Below are positions 17,401-24,946 of a stretch of 64,000 bases of DNA, one piece after another (positions within the stretch are counted from its first letter, which is position 1; every line of letters begins with the position of its first letter). Source of the DNA: CAIMWS01 sp964409245 (lineage in GTDB: Bacteria > Verrucomicrobiota > Verrucomicrobiia > Limisphaerales > UBA1319); NCBI GenBank assembly GCA_964409245.1, contig CAYPCQ010000009.1:1-64000 (forward strand), written 5' to 3'. Position numbers and translations under genes: made by a program. The notes under the pieces were generated by a model. It saw only the letters and a list, made by a program, of their open reading frames with translations. It was not told the DNA's origin and did not search any database.

Positions 17401-18410
17401 TCGATCAGGTCCACCTGGGACGGAGACCACCCGGCCTCCCGGCAAGCCTGGCGCAAAGCGCGCCCCTGGCCTTCCGAGGCGGGGGACAGGAGATTTCCCT
17501 CCAAGTCGTTCGACAAGCCAATGCCGCGGATCAACGCATGGATTTGGTCGCCATCCCGCAAGGCGGTGGAGAGCCGCTTGAGCACCACCACCCCGGCTCC
17601 TTCACCAACGATCAGACCGCTGCCCGCAGCGTCGAAGGGGGCACAGCGGCCAGACCGGGAAAGGGCGCGCAACTGGCAAAAGCCCATTTGGGTGTAAAGC
17701 GAATCCGGCCTGGACAATCCGCCCGCCAGCATGGCCTCCGCCCGGCCGGCTTTCAATTCATCGCCCGCCAGCTTCAAGGCGAACAAAGAGGAGGCGCAGG
17801 CGGCATCCAGCGTGTAGCTGCCACCCTTTAAGCCCAAGGCTCTGGCCAGGATGCCCGCGGGCAAGCCGGACACGTAGCGGTTCAGCCCCCGGGTTCCGGG
17901 CAGCTCCACGGCGGCCCGGATCCCATCCATATCCTGCCGGAACAACGGTTCCAGGATTTGCGCCGCCAACGCCGAGGAGGCGCTGGTGGGCAGGGCGATG
18001 TTGCCCAGGATGATCCCGGTGCGGCTCCGATCCAGCGCCTCAATTTTCAAGCCGGCCAGCGCCTGGCGGCCAGCCTCCAAAAGCAGCTGCACCGAGGGGT
18101 CCAGGTTTTCCACAAGGCCGGGCGGCAGGTCCAAGCCGGCGAGGTCCGGTGGCCCCGCCTCTACAAAACATCCGCGATCTGTGTAAACCCGGTCCGGAGC
18201 GCCCGGGGTTGGATCCTGGATCCGGCGGGGATCCACAATCCACCGCCCGGGTGGAACCGGCCGGCTGGTATCGATCCCGTGCCGGATGATATTCCAGAAT
18301 CCATCCAAGTCCTGCGCCCCGGGGAACACCCCCCCAAACCCGACAATGGCAATCGGCTCGGCGGTGGCTTCGCCGTCCTTTCCGGAAGCATTTTCGGAAG
18401 GGCTCTTCAA
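11433..18410 (-). CDS. pfaC: PfaB/C-type PUFA synthase subunit: KS-CLF-AT-(hotdog DH)x4
   Basis: A 2325-residue megasynthase. Domains by residue: ketosynthase 15-460 with active Cys in LDAACASSLFALKL (about 205), His in IECHATGTPVGD and KSNIGH. A second KS-like domain at 485-940 is a chain-length factor: the active-site Cys is Asp (VCGEDASGLRALE, about 670), the first His is lost (EAGSSGTPEAD) and Lys is Gln (GSAQADVGH). An acyltransferase follows at 1055-1400 (FPGSGSHFAEMG, Ser in AIGYSLGEATALF, His in STVHCELLQ), corresponding to PfaB. Four hotdog modules follow: a pseudo-DH near 1595, a FabA-like DH (FLTCHFVDDRVMPG, about 1835), a pseudo-DH near 2045, and a FabA-like DH (FFKAHFYQDPVVPG, about 2215). 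It extends and isomerises or dehydrates PUFA chains. There is no acyl-glycerophosphate acyltransferase domain. The ATG overlaps the pfaA stop by 4 nt. Confidence 0.93.
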   Translation of the reverse strand: MKSPSENASGKDGEATAEPIAIVGFGGVFPGAQDLDGFWNIIRHGIDTSRPVPPGRWIVDPRRIQDPTPGAPDRVYTDRGCFVEAGPPDLAGLDLPPGLVENLDPSVQLLLEAGRQALAGLKIEALDRSRTGIILGNIALPTSASSALAAQILEPLFRQDMDGIRAAVELPGTRGLNRYVSGLPAGILARALGLKGGSYTLDAACASSLFALKLAGDELKAGRAEAMLAGGLSRPDSLYTQMGFCQLRALSRSGRCAPFDAAGSGLIVGEGAGVVVLKRLSTALRDGDQIHALIRGIGLSNDLEGNLLSPASEGQGRALRQACREAGWSPSQVDLIECHATGTPVGDAVEFESLLALWKDCQWRPGQCALGAVKSNIGHLLTGAGSAGLIKILLALRHQCLPPVANFHHPSEKIPLHGSPFRILQAAEPWPARGAGIPRRAAINGFGFGGINAHVLLEEWVGQAQIPEPKRAPKTAPPPPCPVAIIGLGACVGRWPDLRSFQERVLGGGQEQPPAPRETWRGMPMTQLQSSLGLDTLFPGYYLDDISIPVSRYRIPPKELGDLLPQQILMLEASRAALDDAQARPANPARTGVFVGLGLDLRTTDFHFRWTHLNQASQAAPSASGQPGADWLEACGPALTADRTMGALAGVNASRIAKEFRFGGPSHTVCGEDASGLRALEIAVRALQRRELDQALAGAVDVTGDLRALLATDAVKPFSRQGAARPFDSEADGPVPGEGAVSVVLKRLDDALRDGDRIYAVVRGIGSAGGGGIGAEGATESGCQQALARAYEDAGIDPQTIGYIEAGSSGTPEADRREVKALTGFFGSSERRHPIWLGSAQADVGHAGAASGLVSVLKASLAIYQEIIPPLRGLRNPIAILAENNLLRAPAAAQHWVRDRADGPRRAGVNASSVDGTCLHVVLEACEAQASGRFASERSGAPGARPEGLFVLGGSQPADLRQQVDELRQLAARHRSEPVESLARLWWQKRGAGDSRPHCLAVAAQDAAQLGRLLQTPFAEPGHSSGPPAAGPDGDWSRDRDRVFYVRPEDRRQGKLAFVFPGSGSHFAEMGRDLAVHWPEILRRQDAENQLLASQMFASQFWNASAQSGQPLDHRTLICGQVALGTLVSDLAASFGLRPQAAIGYSLGEATALFALRAWRSRDEMLRRVGKSTLFTQDLTGHPDRLRQAWKLPPDAVVEWKTGLVDRSVAEVRAAMAGLQHLYVLIVNTPHECVMGGNAPEIKTLLDRLACQWFPLTGVSTVHCELLQPVAKAYRELHLFETTAPEGISFFSGSTGRAYVPDRDTAADAILAQASGGIDFPRVIEAAYDSGVRFFLEMGPGNSCSRMIGQILSDRPHLARSLCANAQDSVPGIFRVLAQLIAEGVAVDLGKIYGPETGCAAAAAPLVAAGEKRVRISLSGPPFGRAAMGATNIHRQPSSRPDSPTPSLVQAPAPEALGETARPAAAAPLPAADPFELEMAQAMAATQNRTRQAHEAYLAFSQSIFQNLSQSVREQMDLIAIMAGSGSSARPAGGPGPASQPQPQTPGRPVAINREACLEFARGSVAKVLGGEFQEADAFPTRVRLPDEPLMLVDRILEIHGEARSMTHGRVVTEHDILPGAWYLDGGCIPTCIAVEAGQADLFLSGYLGIDFQTRGLAVYRLLDARVCFHRSLPGPGSVIRYDIRIERFFRQGNTWLFRFSFESTVDGQPLLTMTNGCAGFFSASELAGGRGIVRTAMDLKPLPGKRPADWDELVATGVETYSAAQLEALRAGDLARGFGPAFAGLPVARPFTLPGGRMKLVHRVPQLDPGGGRFGLGLIRGEADINPGDWFLTCHFVDDRVMPGTLMFECCLHTLRIFLLRLGWIAEQGHVVLEPVPGVNSQLKCRGQVLETTATATYEISIKELGYEPAPYAIADALMYADGKPIVEITNLSLRYTGATRETFRRLWAGPRAAATRQVLYDRDRILAFAVGKPSEAFGAPYRVFDQERRIARLPGPPYQFLDRIIGAEGEPFKMAPGARATAEYDIPPDAWYFTENRQGDMPFAVLLEIALQPCGWLAAYAGSALTSETDLSFRNLGGKAVQLLPVFPGGGTLTTRVHLTRVSSSAGMIIQWYDFEVRAGRQIVYQGDTYFGFFPQSALARQEGLQNAALYKPGPEEAKRSQALPFPRQAPLAGDQLRMVDDLIAFVPDGGPQGLGFLKATKQVDPGEWFFKAHFYQDPVVPGSLGLESFLQLLKFAAIQRWGHSTATRWEAAATGDQHEWTYRGQVIPADHLITVEAVVTRVNDGQHWLSGDGFLSVDGRVIYAMKNFTVRQQAASAGGCPG

Positions 18411-21400
18411 TCTTGCAGGCGATTCAATCGGAACGCGTCCCGCAGCGCTGGGTCAGCCACGAATTCGCAGCCATCCGCGCGCGCCAGCAGGTTATCCTGG
18501 CGGTCGAGCAGGCGGATATTGGCCACCATCAATGGGGATTCGGAGGAAAGGATTTCAATGGCTACGCGGCTGCCTTTTTTGGGGAACGTGGCGCTGTATT
18601 GCTCATAATGGCGCACCGCACAGGGCAGGCAGGCGGCCCGCAGATGTTCCCAACTCCACAGGATCATCATCTGGAAGGCGCAATCGATGGCCATCGGGTT
18701 CGCCATCCAGGCGGGGCGCAAGGGTTGCAGCATCCATTGCTTGGGCGATGGCGAGCTTTTCACCTGCGCGATGATCTCCCTGGCGGAGGCATGCTCCAGG
18801 ATTTCAATCCCCTGGAAATGCGGCCCGTGGAAAAGCTGGTCAGGCCGGTAAACGAAGGCTTCCGTATTCCTTGCCGCCGGGGCTGCCGAGGGTTTGGCGG
18901 GGGGATTGGCCAGCGGGTTTTCTGCCAGGCGGACCTCCGCCCGCGCGTGCAAGGTGGGCCGGGAACCTGAATGGCTGGCCAGTTGCACCGTCACCCGCAG
19001 GCATCCATCCCGCATTTGAGCCGGTTCGGCAAGCACCTGAACGGTGGTTTCCGCGGCGGGATCCAACACCAACCCTTTCAGGACTTGGAACTGCTCCAAA
19101 CCTTGGAAGACCAAACCCGGATTATTATGGGCCGCTCCCTGGGCGAGCCATTCCATCATCAACGCGGCGGGCAATACCGCCCGCCCTTGGAGGACATGGG
19201 ACGCCAGGCAAGGGAGAGCCTTGACGCTGGCCGCGCGCTCGAAAGCCACGCTCCCCGCCAGCAGTTTCAGGGAGCCGTTATCGCCGGACCCATGGCCGTT
19301 CCGCTTGGGCGCGGGCGCCAGGGCCAGGACTTCAACCGGAGAACTCCCCGGTTCGGATATCTCACGGACAAAAAACCGGGCCCCCGCGTCGGGTTCGATC
19401 AGGCCCACGCCTTCATCCTCAAAAACCTTTTTCAGGCCGTCGGTGACCATCCCGCCATTCCACGGCCCCCAGTTGAAGGAGACCACCCGGCAATTGGGCC
19501 GGCGCCGGGATTCGACTTGGGCGATCTTGTTAAGCACTTCGTTGGCCGCCGCATAATCAACCTGTCCAATCCGGCCAAAGCGGCCGGTGTAGGAGGAAAA
19601 CAAAGCCAGGAGCTTGAGGTCATCGGCCGCCACCCCGGCGAGCAGGTTCTGCAGGCCGGAGACTTTGGTGTGGTAAACCAGGTCAAACTGCTCTTCGGTT
19701 TTATCCTCAATGCGGCGGTCAGCCAGCACCCCGGCGCCATGGATCAGGCCTTGGATCGGCCCCCAAGCCTGCCGCACCTCCGCCAGCACTTGGGCGACTT
19801 CCGCGTTGTTCCGGATGTCCACCGGGCGGTAAATGGCTTCCGCGCCAAACCGGCGGATCTGCCGCAGATGATCCCGGATTTCTCTTTGGGCGATGATTTC
19901 CCGGTATTTGGCCTCAATCTGCTTGGGGGAGTTATGGCCGTTGGCCTTCGCCAGCAACGCTTTCTTGAGGTCCGCCTCCAGGGTGAGGCCGGCCAGCCAC
20001 TCCGGCTCATTCTCCGCGAGCAGGCTCCGGCCCAGCAGGACCATTCTTAAAGGCTGCTGGCTGGCCAGCCGGATGGCCACCGAAGCGGTGATGCCCCGGG
20101 CGCCGCCGGTAACCACGACCACATCGTTGGTCTTCAGCAAGGGCGCCACGCCGTTGCCGTTGAAAGGAACCAGCTCCGTCTGCAAACCGTAACGCGCGTC
20201 CCGCGAGATGCCCACTTCCACCGGATCCTTGCGGAAAATCTCCTCCAGGATGCGATTGGCGAGATCGGGGCTGGTTTCCACTTCCGGATCCAGATCGATC
20301 GCTTTGCATTGCACTTCCGGCCATTCGTGGCGCGCCGTTTTTACCAATCCCGCCAGGCCGCCGCTGATCGCGTCGCTTTTGCCGTTCAGCGAGCCGAAAC
20401 CGAACAAGCCGTCCAGGCGGGACACGGTGGCCAGGATGCCAGGGCCGTGCCCGTTGCGGTTGCGCAAAGAGGGGCCGGCCTTTTGCAGCAGCTGGAAAGC
20501 TTCCTTGAGGAAAGCGCCCTCGCTGCCTGCGCTTGGCCAGAGGATCACCAGGCCGGCCGGCACTTCACCGGGCAGGCTTTTGACCAATTCGGCGGGGGTT
20601 CCAAGCCGCACCCCATAGCCCAAGGACAGCAGCTTGGATTGCAGGGCGCTGGTCAGGCTGGAACCGTCGTTCGTAATCCAGATGAGGGTGTTGGGAGCGG
20701 GCTTGGCGGGCAGGAAGGCGCCGTTGCCCCCTAATTTGACCGGCCTGATGATTTGACGGTGCAAATCCACCGATCCATTGCCCGATGCGGCCGGGGTTTC
20801 TTTCCTGGTTTCAAGGGAAGCCGGGGTGGCGGGCGGTTCCTTTTCCGGCCCGGCGGTCAGGAAATCAACAATCTGCTGCAAGGTTTGCAGGGTTCCCAAG
20901 TGCTCGGGTTTGATCTCCGGAGCGTCCGGCAGTTGGGTGCGGATGGCGGCCATGATTTCCACCCGCTTGATGGAGTCGATGCCGAGGTCCGCATCCAGCC
21001 CCATACCCAAATTCAGCATTTCCACTGGATAACCCGTTTTTTCCGCCACCACCTGCAGCAGCACGCGCTCCACCGCGCCGGATTGGGCTTCCGCGGCCGC
21101 CGGAACCGGCCGCTTTTCGCTGCCGCTGGAACCCAGGAAATCGACGATTTGTTGCAAGGTCTGCAGGGTTCCCAAGTGTTCGGGTTTGATCTCCGGGGCG
21201 TCCGGCAGCTGGGTGCGGATGGCGGCCATGATTTCCACCCGCTTGATGGAATCGATGCCAAGATCCGAATCCAGCCCCATCTCCAAATTCAGCATCTCCA
21301 CCGGGTAACCGGTTTTTTCCGCCACCACTTTCAGGAGGGCCTGGCTGATCTGTTCCTGGTTTGCGGTGGAAGCCACCGGCTCCGGGGGCGCCGCCGCAGA

Positions 21401-24400
21401 CGATTGGTTTTGAGACAGGAAATCCACCACCTCCTGCAACGTGCGCAAGGTTCCCAAGTGTTCGGGTTTGATTTCCGGGGAGCCGGGCAGCCGGCTCCTC
21501 AAAGCGGCCATGATTTCCACCCGCTTGATGGAGTCGATACCCAGGTCGCTGTCCAAGCCCATTCCCAGCTCCAGCATTTCCGCGGGGTAGCCTGTTTTAT
21601 CCGACACCACTTTCAGAACCTCCCGGGCAATGATCCCGGCCGTGGCGGTTCCCTGGGGGGAGGGGACCGAGGTGGGCGGGGTGGGCTCCGGAGCCTGCGG
21701 CTGGCTGGCCTGGCTGGCCGGCGGGGTGCTTGGGGGCGTGTCCACGACCGCCGGCGCAAAGGCGGGCAGGGTCGAAGCAGACGGCGGCAACGGCGCGGAC
21801 GGGATGGCGCCGGGGAAAAGCAGTCCGCGGCGCTGGTTTAAAAGGGATTCCAAGGTGCGGCGGGCCGCCTCCTGGCTGTCGAGGAATTGGTGGTGCAGGC
21901 GGGCGGTTTGTTCCTGCATCTGCTGCAGGGCCAGCATGCCTTGCTGGGCGGTCTGCAGCGCGGAGTTTAAGTCCGCTGGCAAAGCGGCTTTAGTTTCGGC
22001 CGCCGCTGCGGGAGGTTGTTTGCTGGCGGGGGTGGCGGCCGGGATGGCCTGGGAGGCCACCTTGGCCGGGAGCGGCGAGTCTTGCCGGATGGCCGGGGCC
22101 GCAGGTGTGCGGGCCGGCTGCGGATTCCGGTAATTGGCTCCCGCCAGGTTGATCACCATGCCGGTCTTGCTTGCGCTGGCTGCGCTGGCCGGCTCCACCG
22201 GGATTTCCCAGCGGGTTAAATCGATCCCATGCCCCAGCGAGGCCAGGCGGCACAAGGCCACCGCCAGGTCAAAAACGCCGGACCGCCCACCCCGGGAGGA
22301 ATCCAAAGCGATGGTTTCCACCGCGCGGCCATGCAGGATGGATTGCACCAAATCGCTCAATACATGGCCGGGCCCCACTTCCACGAAAGTGGTGACCCCG
22401 TCGGCGAACATGGTTTCAATTTGGGACTGAAAATCCACCGGCCGAATGATCTGGCTGGCCAGCAATTCCCGGGCTTGCTGGGTGCCCTGGGGATACGCGC
22501 GCCCGGTGCTGTTCGCATAGACCGGGATGGTGCCGATGGCGAACGGGATTTTTTCCAGAGCGGAGGCAAAGGGCTGGCAGGCCGTCGCCACCATGGCGCT
22601 GTGGAAAGCCGCTGACACCGACAAAATGCGGGTCCGGATCGATTTTTTGGCCAGCTCAGTGGCCGCCTGCTCGATGCGCGGCTTGGGGCCGGCCAGCACA
22701 AATTGGCTGGGGGAATTGCGGTTGGCAATGACGATGTCCAGGTTGGCTTCCCGCACGAATTCGGAGACCGCTTGCTCGGGCGCCTGAACCGCGAGCATGG
22801 CGCCCCGGTCGCTGTTGCCATTCCCGCCGTTTTTGCCCATGAGCCGCCCCCGCAGGTTGGACAGCCAGTGCAGGGAATCCGGCTCCATGCGGCCGGCTCC
22901 GCACAGGGCGAGCAATTCGCCGTAGCTGTGGCCGGCGGCGGCTTCCGGCGCCACCCCAAAATGATTCAAAACCTGCAAAGCACCCAAACCCACCGCACCC
23001 AGCGCTGGCTGGGCAACCTCGGTGGCTTTCAAGGACTCTTCCTGCTGGCGGCGGCTTTCGTCGTTGAAGGCCGGGTGCGGGTAGATGAAATCGCTGAGCC
23101 GCTGGAGCTCCGCATCCGGGTGTTCGCGGGCGAAGATATTATTGGCTGCGGCCAGCGCCTCCAGCATTTCCGGGAATTGGCAGGCGAGGTCGCGCAGCAT
23201 GCCCACGTATTGGGATCCCTGGCCGGGGAACAACGCGCCGAGTTTGCCATGTCTTTCGCCGGAGCCGAAAGCGATTCCGGAGGGCAGGCTCCAGGCGGTC
23301 TTTTCCGGGTGCTGGTCCAGCATGGAGCGGGCCGCATCGCGCAGCGAGCCGAGGCTGGCGCCTTTGTTCAGCGGTATCAACAGGCGGTATCTGGCTTGCG
23401 CCCGGAAACACCTGCGGGAGGCCTGGGCTTGCTGGCGCAGCTGGGGCCAGGGCAGATCAGCCGGCAAACTTCCCACCTGGCTTCGGAGTCCGGCCAGATC
23501 ATCTGAACTAAAGGCAAATATTTCCGTATCACCATCCCAGCTGACATGGTCTTTCCGGGTTCCGTGCTCTTCCAGCACGCAATGGAAATTAGTCCCGCCG
23601 AAACCGAACGAACTGACCCCGGCGCGCCGCAGATGCGCTGCTCTCGGCAGCCAGGGGCGTTTCTGGGTGTTGACGTAAAAGGGGGATTTCCCCGGCGCCA
23701 CTTCCTCCAAAGGCTGGGTGACTTTGATGGTTGGGGGCAAAACCTTTTCCCGCAAAGCCATGGCGGCTTTGATCAGGCCAGCCACACCGGCGGCGGCTTT
23801 GGTATGGCCGATTTGAGATTTCACCGACCCCAGTGCCGCCCAGGTTCCGGCGTGGCCGGTGGCCCGGTAAACCTCCGTCAAAGCCTGGATTTCGGTCGTG
23901 TCCCCCACCTTGGTGCCGGTGCCATGGGCTTCCACCAGTTCCACGGTTTCGGGCGGCGTTGCCGCCGCGGCATAGGCCCGTTCCAACGCTTTTTTCTGGC
24001 CTTCCGCCCGGGGCGCGTAAATGGCATTGCCCCGGCCATCGCTGGCCGAGCCCAAGCCTTTGATCACCGCATAAATCCGGTCGCCGTCGCGTTCCGCATC
24101 CGCCAGCCGCTTGATAACCACCAGGCCCAAGCCCTCCCCGATGATCGTCCCATCGCAGCCCTGGTCAAAAGGTTTCGCATTGCCCGAAGGCGACAGGGCC
24201 GGGGTTTTGCTGAAACACATATACATGAAAATATCATTAAATGTGTCCAGCCCGCCCGTGATGACCATGTCGGACCTGCCGGTGGCCAGCTCCATGGCGG
24301 CCAGGTGCAAGGCGGCCAGGGAACTCGCGCAAGCGGCATCCACCACGCAATTGGTTCCCCCCAGATCGAGACGATTGGCGATCCGCCCCGCCGCGACATT

Positions 24401-24946
24401 GCCCAGGAGGCCGGGGAAGGAGTTCTCCTGCCAGCCTACATATGAATCGGCGATCCGGCGGACCACATCCTCGGCCAGCGGTTCCGCCACGCCTGCTTCC
24501 TTCAATGCGCGGCGCCAAATGGGATGCCCCAGGCGCGCGCCGAGCGGGATCACCAATTCCAGCGCCCCGGTGACACCCAGGATGACGCTGGTGCGGCTGC
24601 GGTCAAACGGCTTCTCCGCGTACCCGGCATCCGCCAGGGCTTGTTTGGCCGCCACCAAGCCCAGCAATTGGGTGGTGTCGGTGGCCTCCACATCCTTGGG
24701 GGCGATCCCGTATTCCATCGGGTTGAAGGCGGTGGGTGATAAAAAACCGCCGCGCCGCGCATAGGTGGTGTCAGGGGCTTTGGGGTCGGAATTGAAATAA
24801 TCGTCGATTTTCCAGTGGGATCCTTCGGGAACTGGGGAGATGGCATCCAGGCCATTTTTGATGTTGTTCCAATAAGTTTGGAGGTTGTCCGCCTTGGGGA
24901 ACAAGCAGCTGATGCCAATAATGGCTAATGGGGCCGAATCACTCAT
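18407..24946 (-). CDS. pfaA: PfaA: PUFA synthase KS-MAT-ACPx3-KR-DH
   Basis: A 2179-residue multidomain protein. The ketosynthase (1-460) has the PfaA-specific segment YVGWQENSFPGLLGNVAAGR, Cys in VVDAACASSLAAL (about 204), His in VEAHGTGTKVG (about 341) and KSQIGHTKA. The malonyl-acyltransferase (570-880) has FPGQGSQYVGM, Ser in AGHSYGELLAL (about 674) and His in SAAFHSAM. A Pro/Ala-rich linker leads to three acyl carrier domains, each with LGIDSIKRVEIM (Ser near 1139, 1232, 1324). The ketoreductase spans about 1600-1830 (VVVVTGGARGITASVA; Ser/Tyr in SSYTGRFGRIGQVDYAAAN). The C-terminal double-hotdog DH keeps HVLQGRAVLP and a conserved Asp (NPMAIDCAF). It builds polyunsaturated acyl chains from malonyl-CoA and needs an external phosphopantetheinyl transferase. 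It overlaps pfaD and pfaBC. Confidence 0.95.
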   Translation of the reverse strand: MSDSAPLAIIGISCLFPKADNLQTYWNNIKNGLDAISPVPEGSHWKIDDYFNSDPKAPDTTYARRGGFLSPTAFNPMEYGIAPKDVEATDTTQLLGLVAAKQALADAGYAEKPFDRSRTSVILGVTGALELVIPLGARLGHPIWRRALKEAGVAEPLAEDVVRRIADSYVGWQENSFPGLLGNVAAGRIANRLDLGGTNCVVDAACASSLAALHLAAMELATGRSDMVITGGLDTFNDIFMYMCFSKTPALSPSGNAKPFDQGCDGTIIGEGLGLVVIKRLADAERDGDRIYAVIKGLGSASDGRGNAIYAPRAEGQKKALERAYAAAATPPETVELVEAHGTGTKVGDTTEIQALTEVYRATGHAGTWAALGSVKSQIGHTKAAAGVAGLIKAAMALREKVLPPTIKVTQPLEEVAPGKSPFYVNTQKRPWLPRAAHLRRAGVSSFGFGGTNFHCVLEEHGTRKDHVSWDGDTEIFAFSSDDLAGLRSQVGSLPADLPWPQLRQQAQASRRCFRAQARYRLLIPLNKGASLGSLRDAARSMLDQHPEKTAWSLPSGIAFGSGERHGKLGALFPGQGSQYVGMLRDLACQFPEMLEALAAANNIFAREHPDAELQRLSDFIYPHPAFNDESRRQQEESLKATEVAQPALGAVGLGALQVLNHFGVAPEAAAGHSYGELLALCGAGRMEPDSLHWLSNLRGRLMGKNGGNGNSDRGAMLAVQAPEQAVSEFVREANLDIVIANRNSPSQFVLAGPKPRIEQAATELAKKSIRTRILSVSAAFHSAMVATACQPFASALEKIPFAIGTIPVYANSTGRAYPQGTQQARELLASQIIRPVDFQSQIETMFADGVTTFVEVGPGHVLSDLVQSILHGRAVETIALDSSRGGRSGVFDLAVALCRLASLGHGIDLTRWEIPVEPASAASASKTGMVINLAGANYRNPQPARTPAAPAIRQDSPLPAKVASQAIPAATPASKQPPAAAAETKAALPADLNSALQTAQQGMLALQQMQEQTARLHHQFLDSQEAARRTLESLLNQRRGLLFPGAIPSAPLPPSASTLPAFAPAVVDTPPSTPPASQASQPQAPEPTPPTSVPSPQGTATAGIIAREVLKVVSDKTGYPAEMLELGMGLDSDLGIDSIKRVEIMAALRSRLPGSPEIKPEHLGTLRTLQEVVDFLSQNQSSAAAPPEPVASTANQEQISQALLKVVAEKTGYPVEMLNLEMGLDSDLGIDSIKRVEIMAAIRTQLPDAPEIKPEHLGTLQTLQQIVDFLGSSGSEKRPVPAAAEAQSGAVERVLLQVVAEKTGYPVEMLNLGMGLDADLGIDSIKRVEIMAAIRTQLPDAPEIKPEHLGTLQTLQQIVDFLTAGPEKEPPATPASLETRKETPAASGNGSVDLHRQIIRPVKLGGNGAFLPAKPAPNTLIWITNDGSSLTSALQSKLLSLGYGVRLGTPAELVKSLPGEVPAGLVILWPSAGSEGAFLKEAFQLLQKAGPSLRNRNGHGPGILATVSRLDGLFGFGSLNGKSDAISGGLAGLVKTARHEWPEVQCKAIDLDPEVETSPDLANRILEEIFRKDPVEVGISRDARYGLQTELVPFNGNGVAPLLKTNDVVVVTGGARGITASVAIRLASQQPLRMVLLGRSLLAENEPEWLAGLTLEADLKKALLAKANGHNSPKQIEAKYREIIAQREIRDHLRQIRRFGAEAIYRPVDIRNNAEVAQVLAEVRQAWGPIQGLIHGAGVLADRRIEDKTEEQFDLVYHTKVSGLQNLLAGVAADDLKLLALFSSYTGRFGRIGQVDYAAANEVLNKIAQVESRRRPNCRVVSFNWGPWNGGMVTDGLKKVFEDEGVGLIEPDAGARFFVREISEPGSSPVEVLALAPAPKRNGHGSGDNGSLKLLAGSVAFERAASVKALPCLASHVLQGRAVLPAALMMEWLAQGAAHNNPGLVFQGLEQFQVLKGLVLDPAAETTVQVLAEPAQMRDGCLRVTVQLASHSGSRPTLHARAEVRLAENPLANPPAKPSAAPAARNTEAFVYRPDQLFHGPHFQGIEILEHASAREIIAQVKSSPSPKQWMLQPLRPAWMANPMAIDCAFQMMILWSWEHLRAACLPCAVRHYEQYSATFPKKGSRVAIEILSSESPLMVANIRLLDRQDNLLARADGCEFVADPALRDAFRLNRLQD
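20850..21615 (-). repeat. three tandem ACP-coding repeats within pfaA
   Basis: Three copies of an ACP unit are spaced about 280 bp apart (serine codons near 20975, 21250 and 21530). The second and third copies encode almost the same protein (LPDAPEIKPEHLGTLQTLQQ in both). The first differs slightly (LPGSPEIKPEHLGTLRTLQE). High DNA identity marks recent duplication and makes the stretch liable to recombination and assembly collapse. Confidence 0.9.

Noticed and set aside
14577..17831. 1084-codon open frame on the plus strand opposite pfaBC
   Set aside because: High G+C antisense shadow of the synthase gene; low-complexity Gly/Arg/Ala sequence with no family motifs, while the minus strand shows intact KS, CLF and AT motifs.
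20850..21615. Regular direct repeats that could suggest a CRISPR or satellite array
   Set aside because: They are in-frame ACP domains of PfaA with about 280-bp period and conserved Ser motif; no short repeat-spacer structure.
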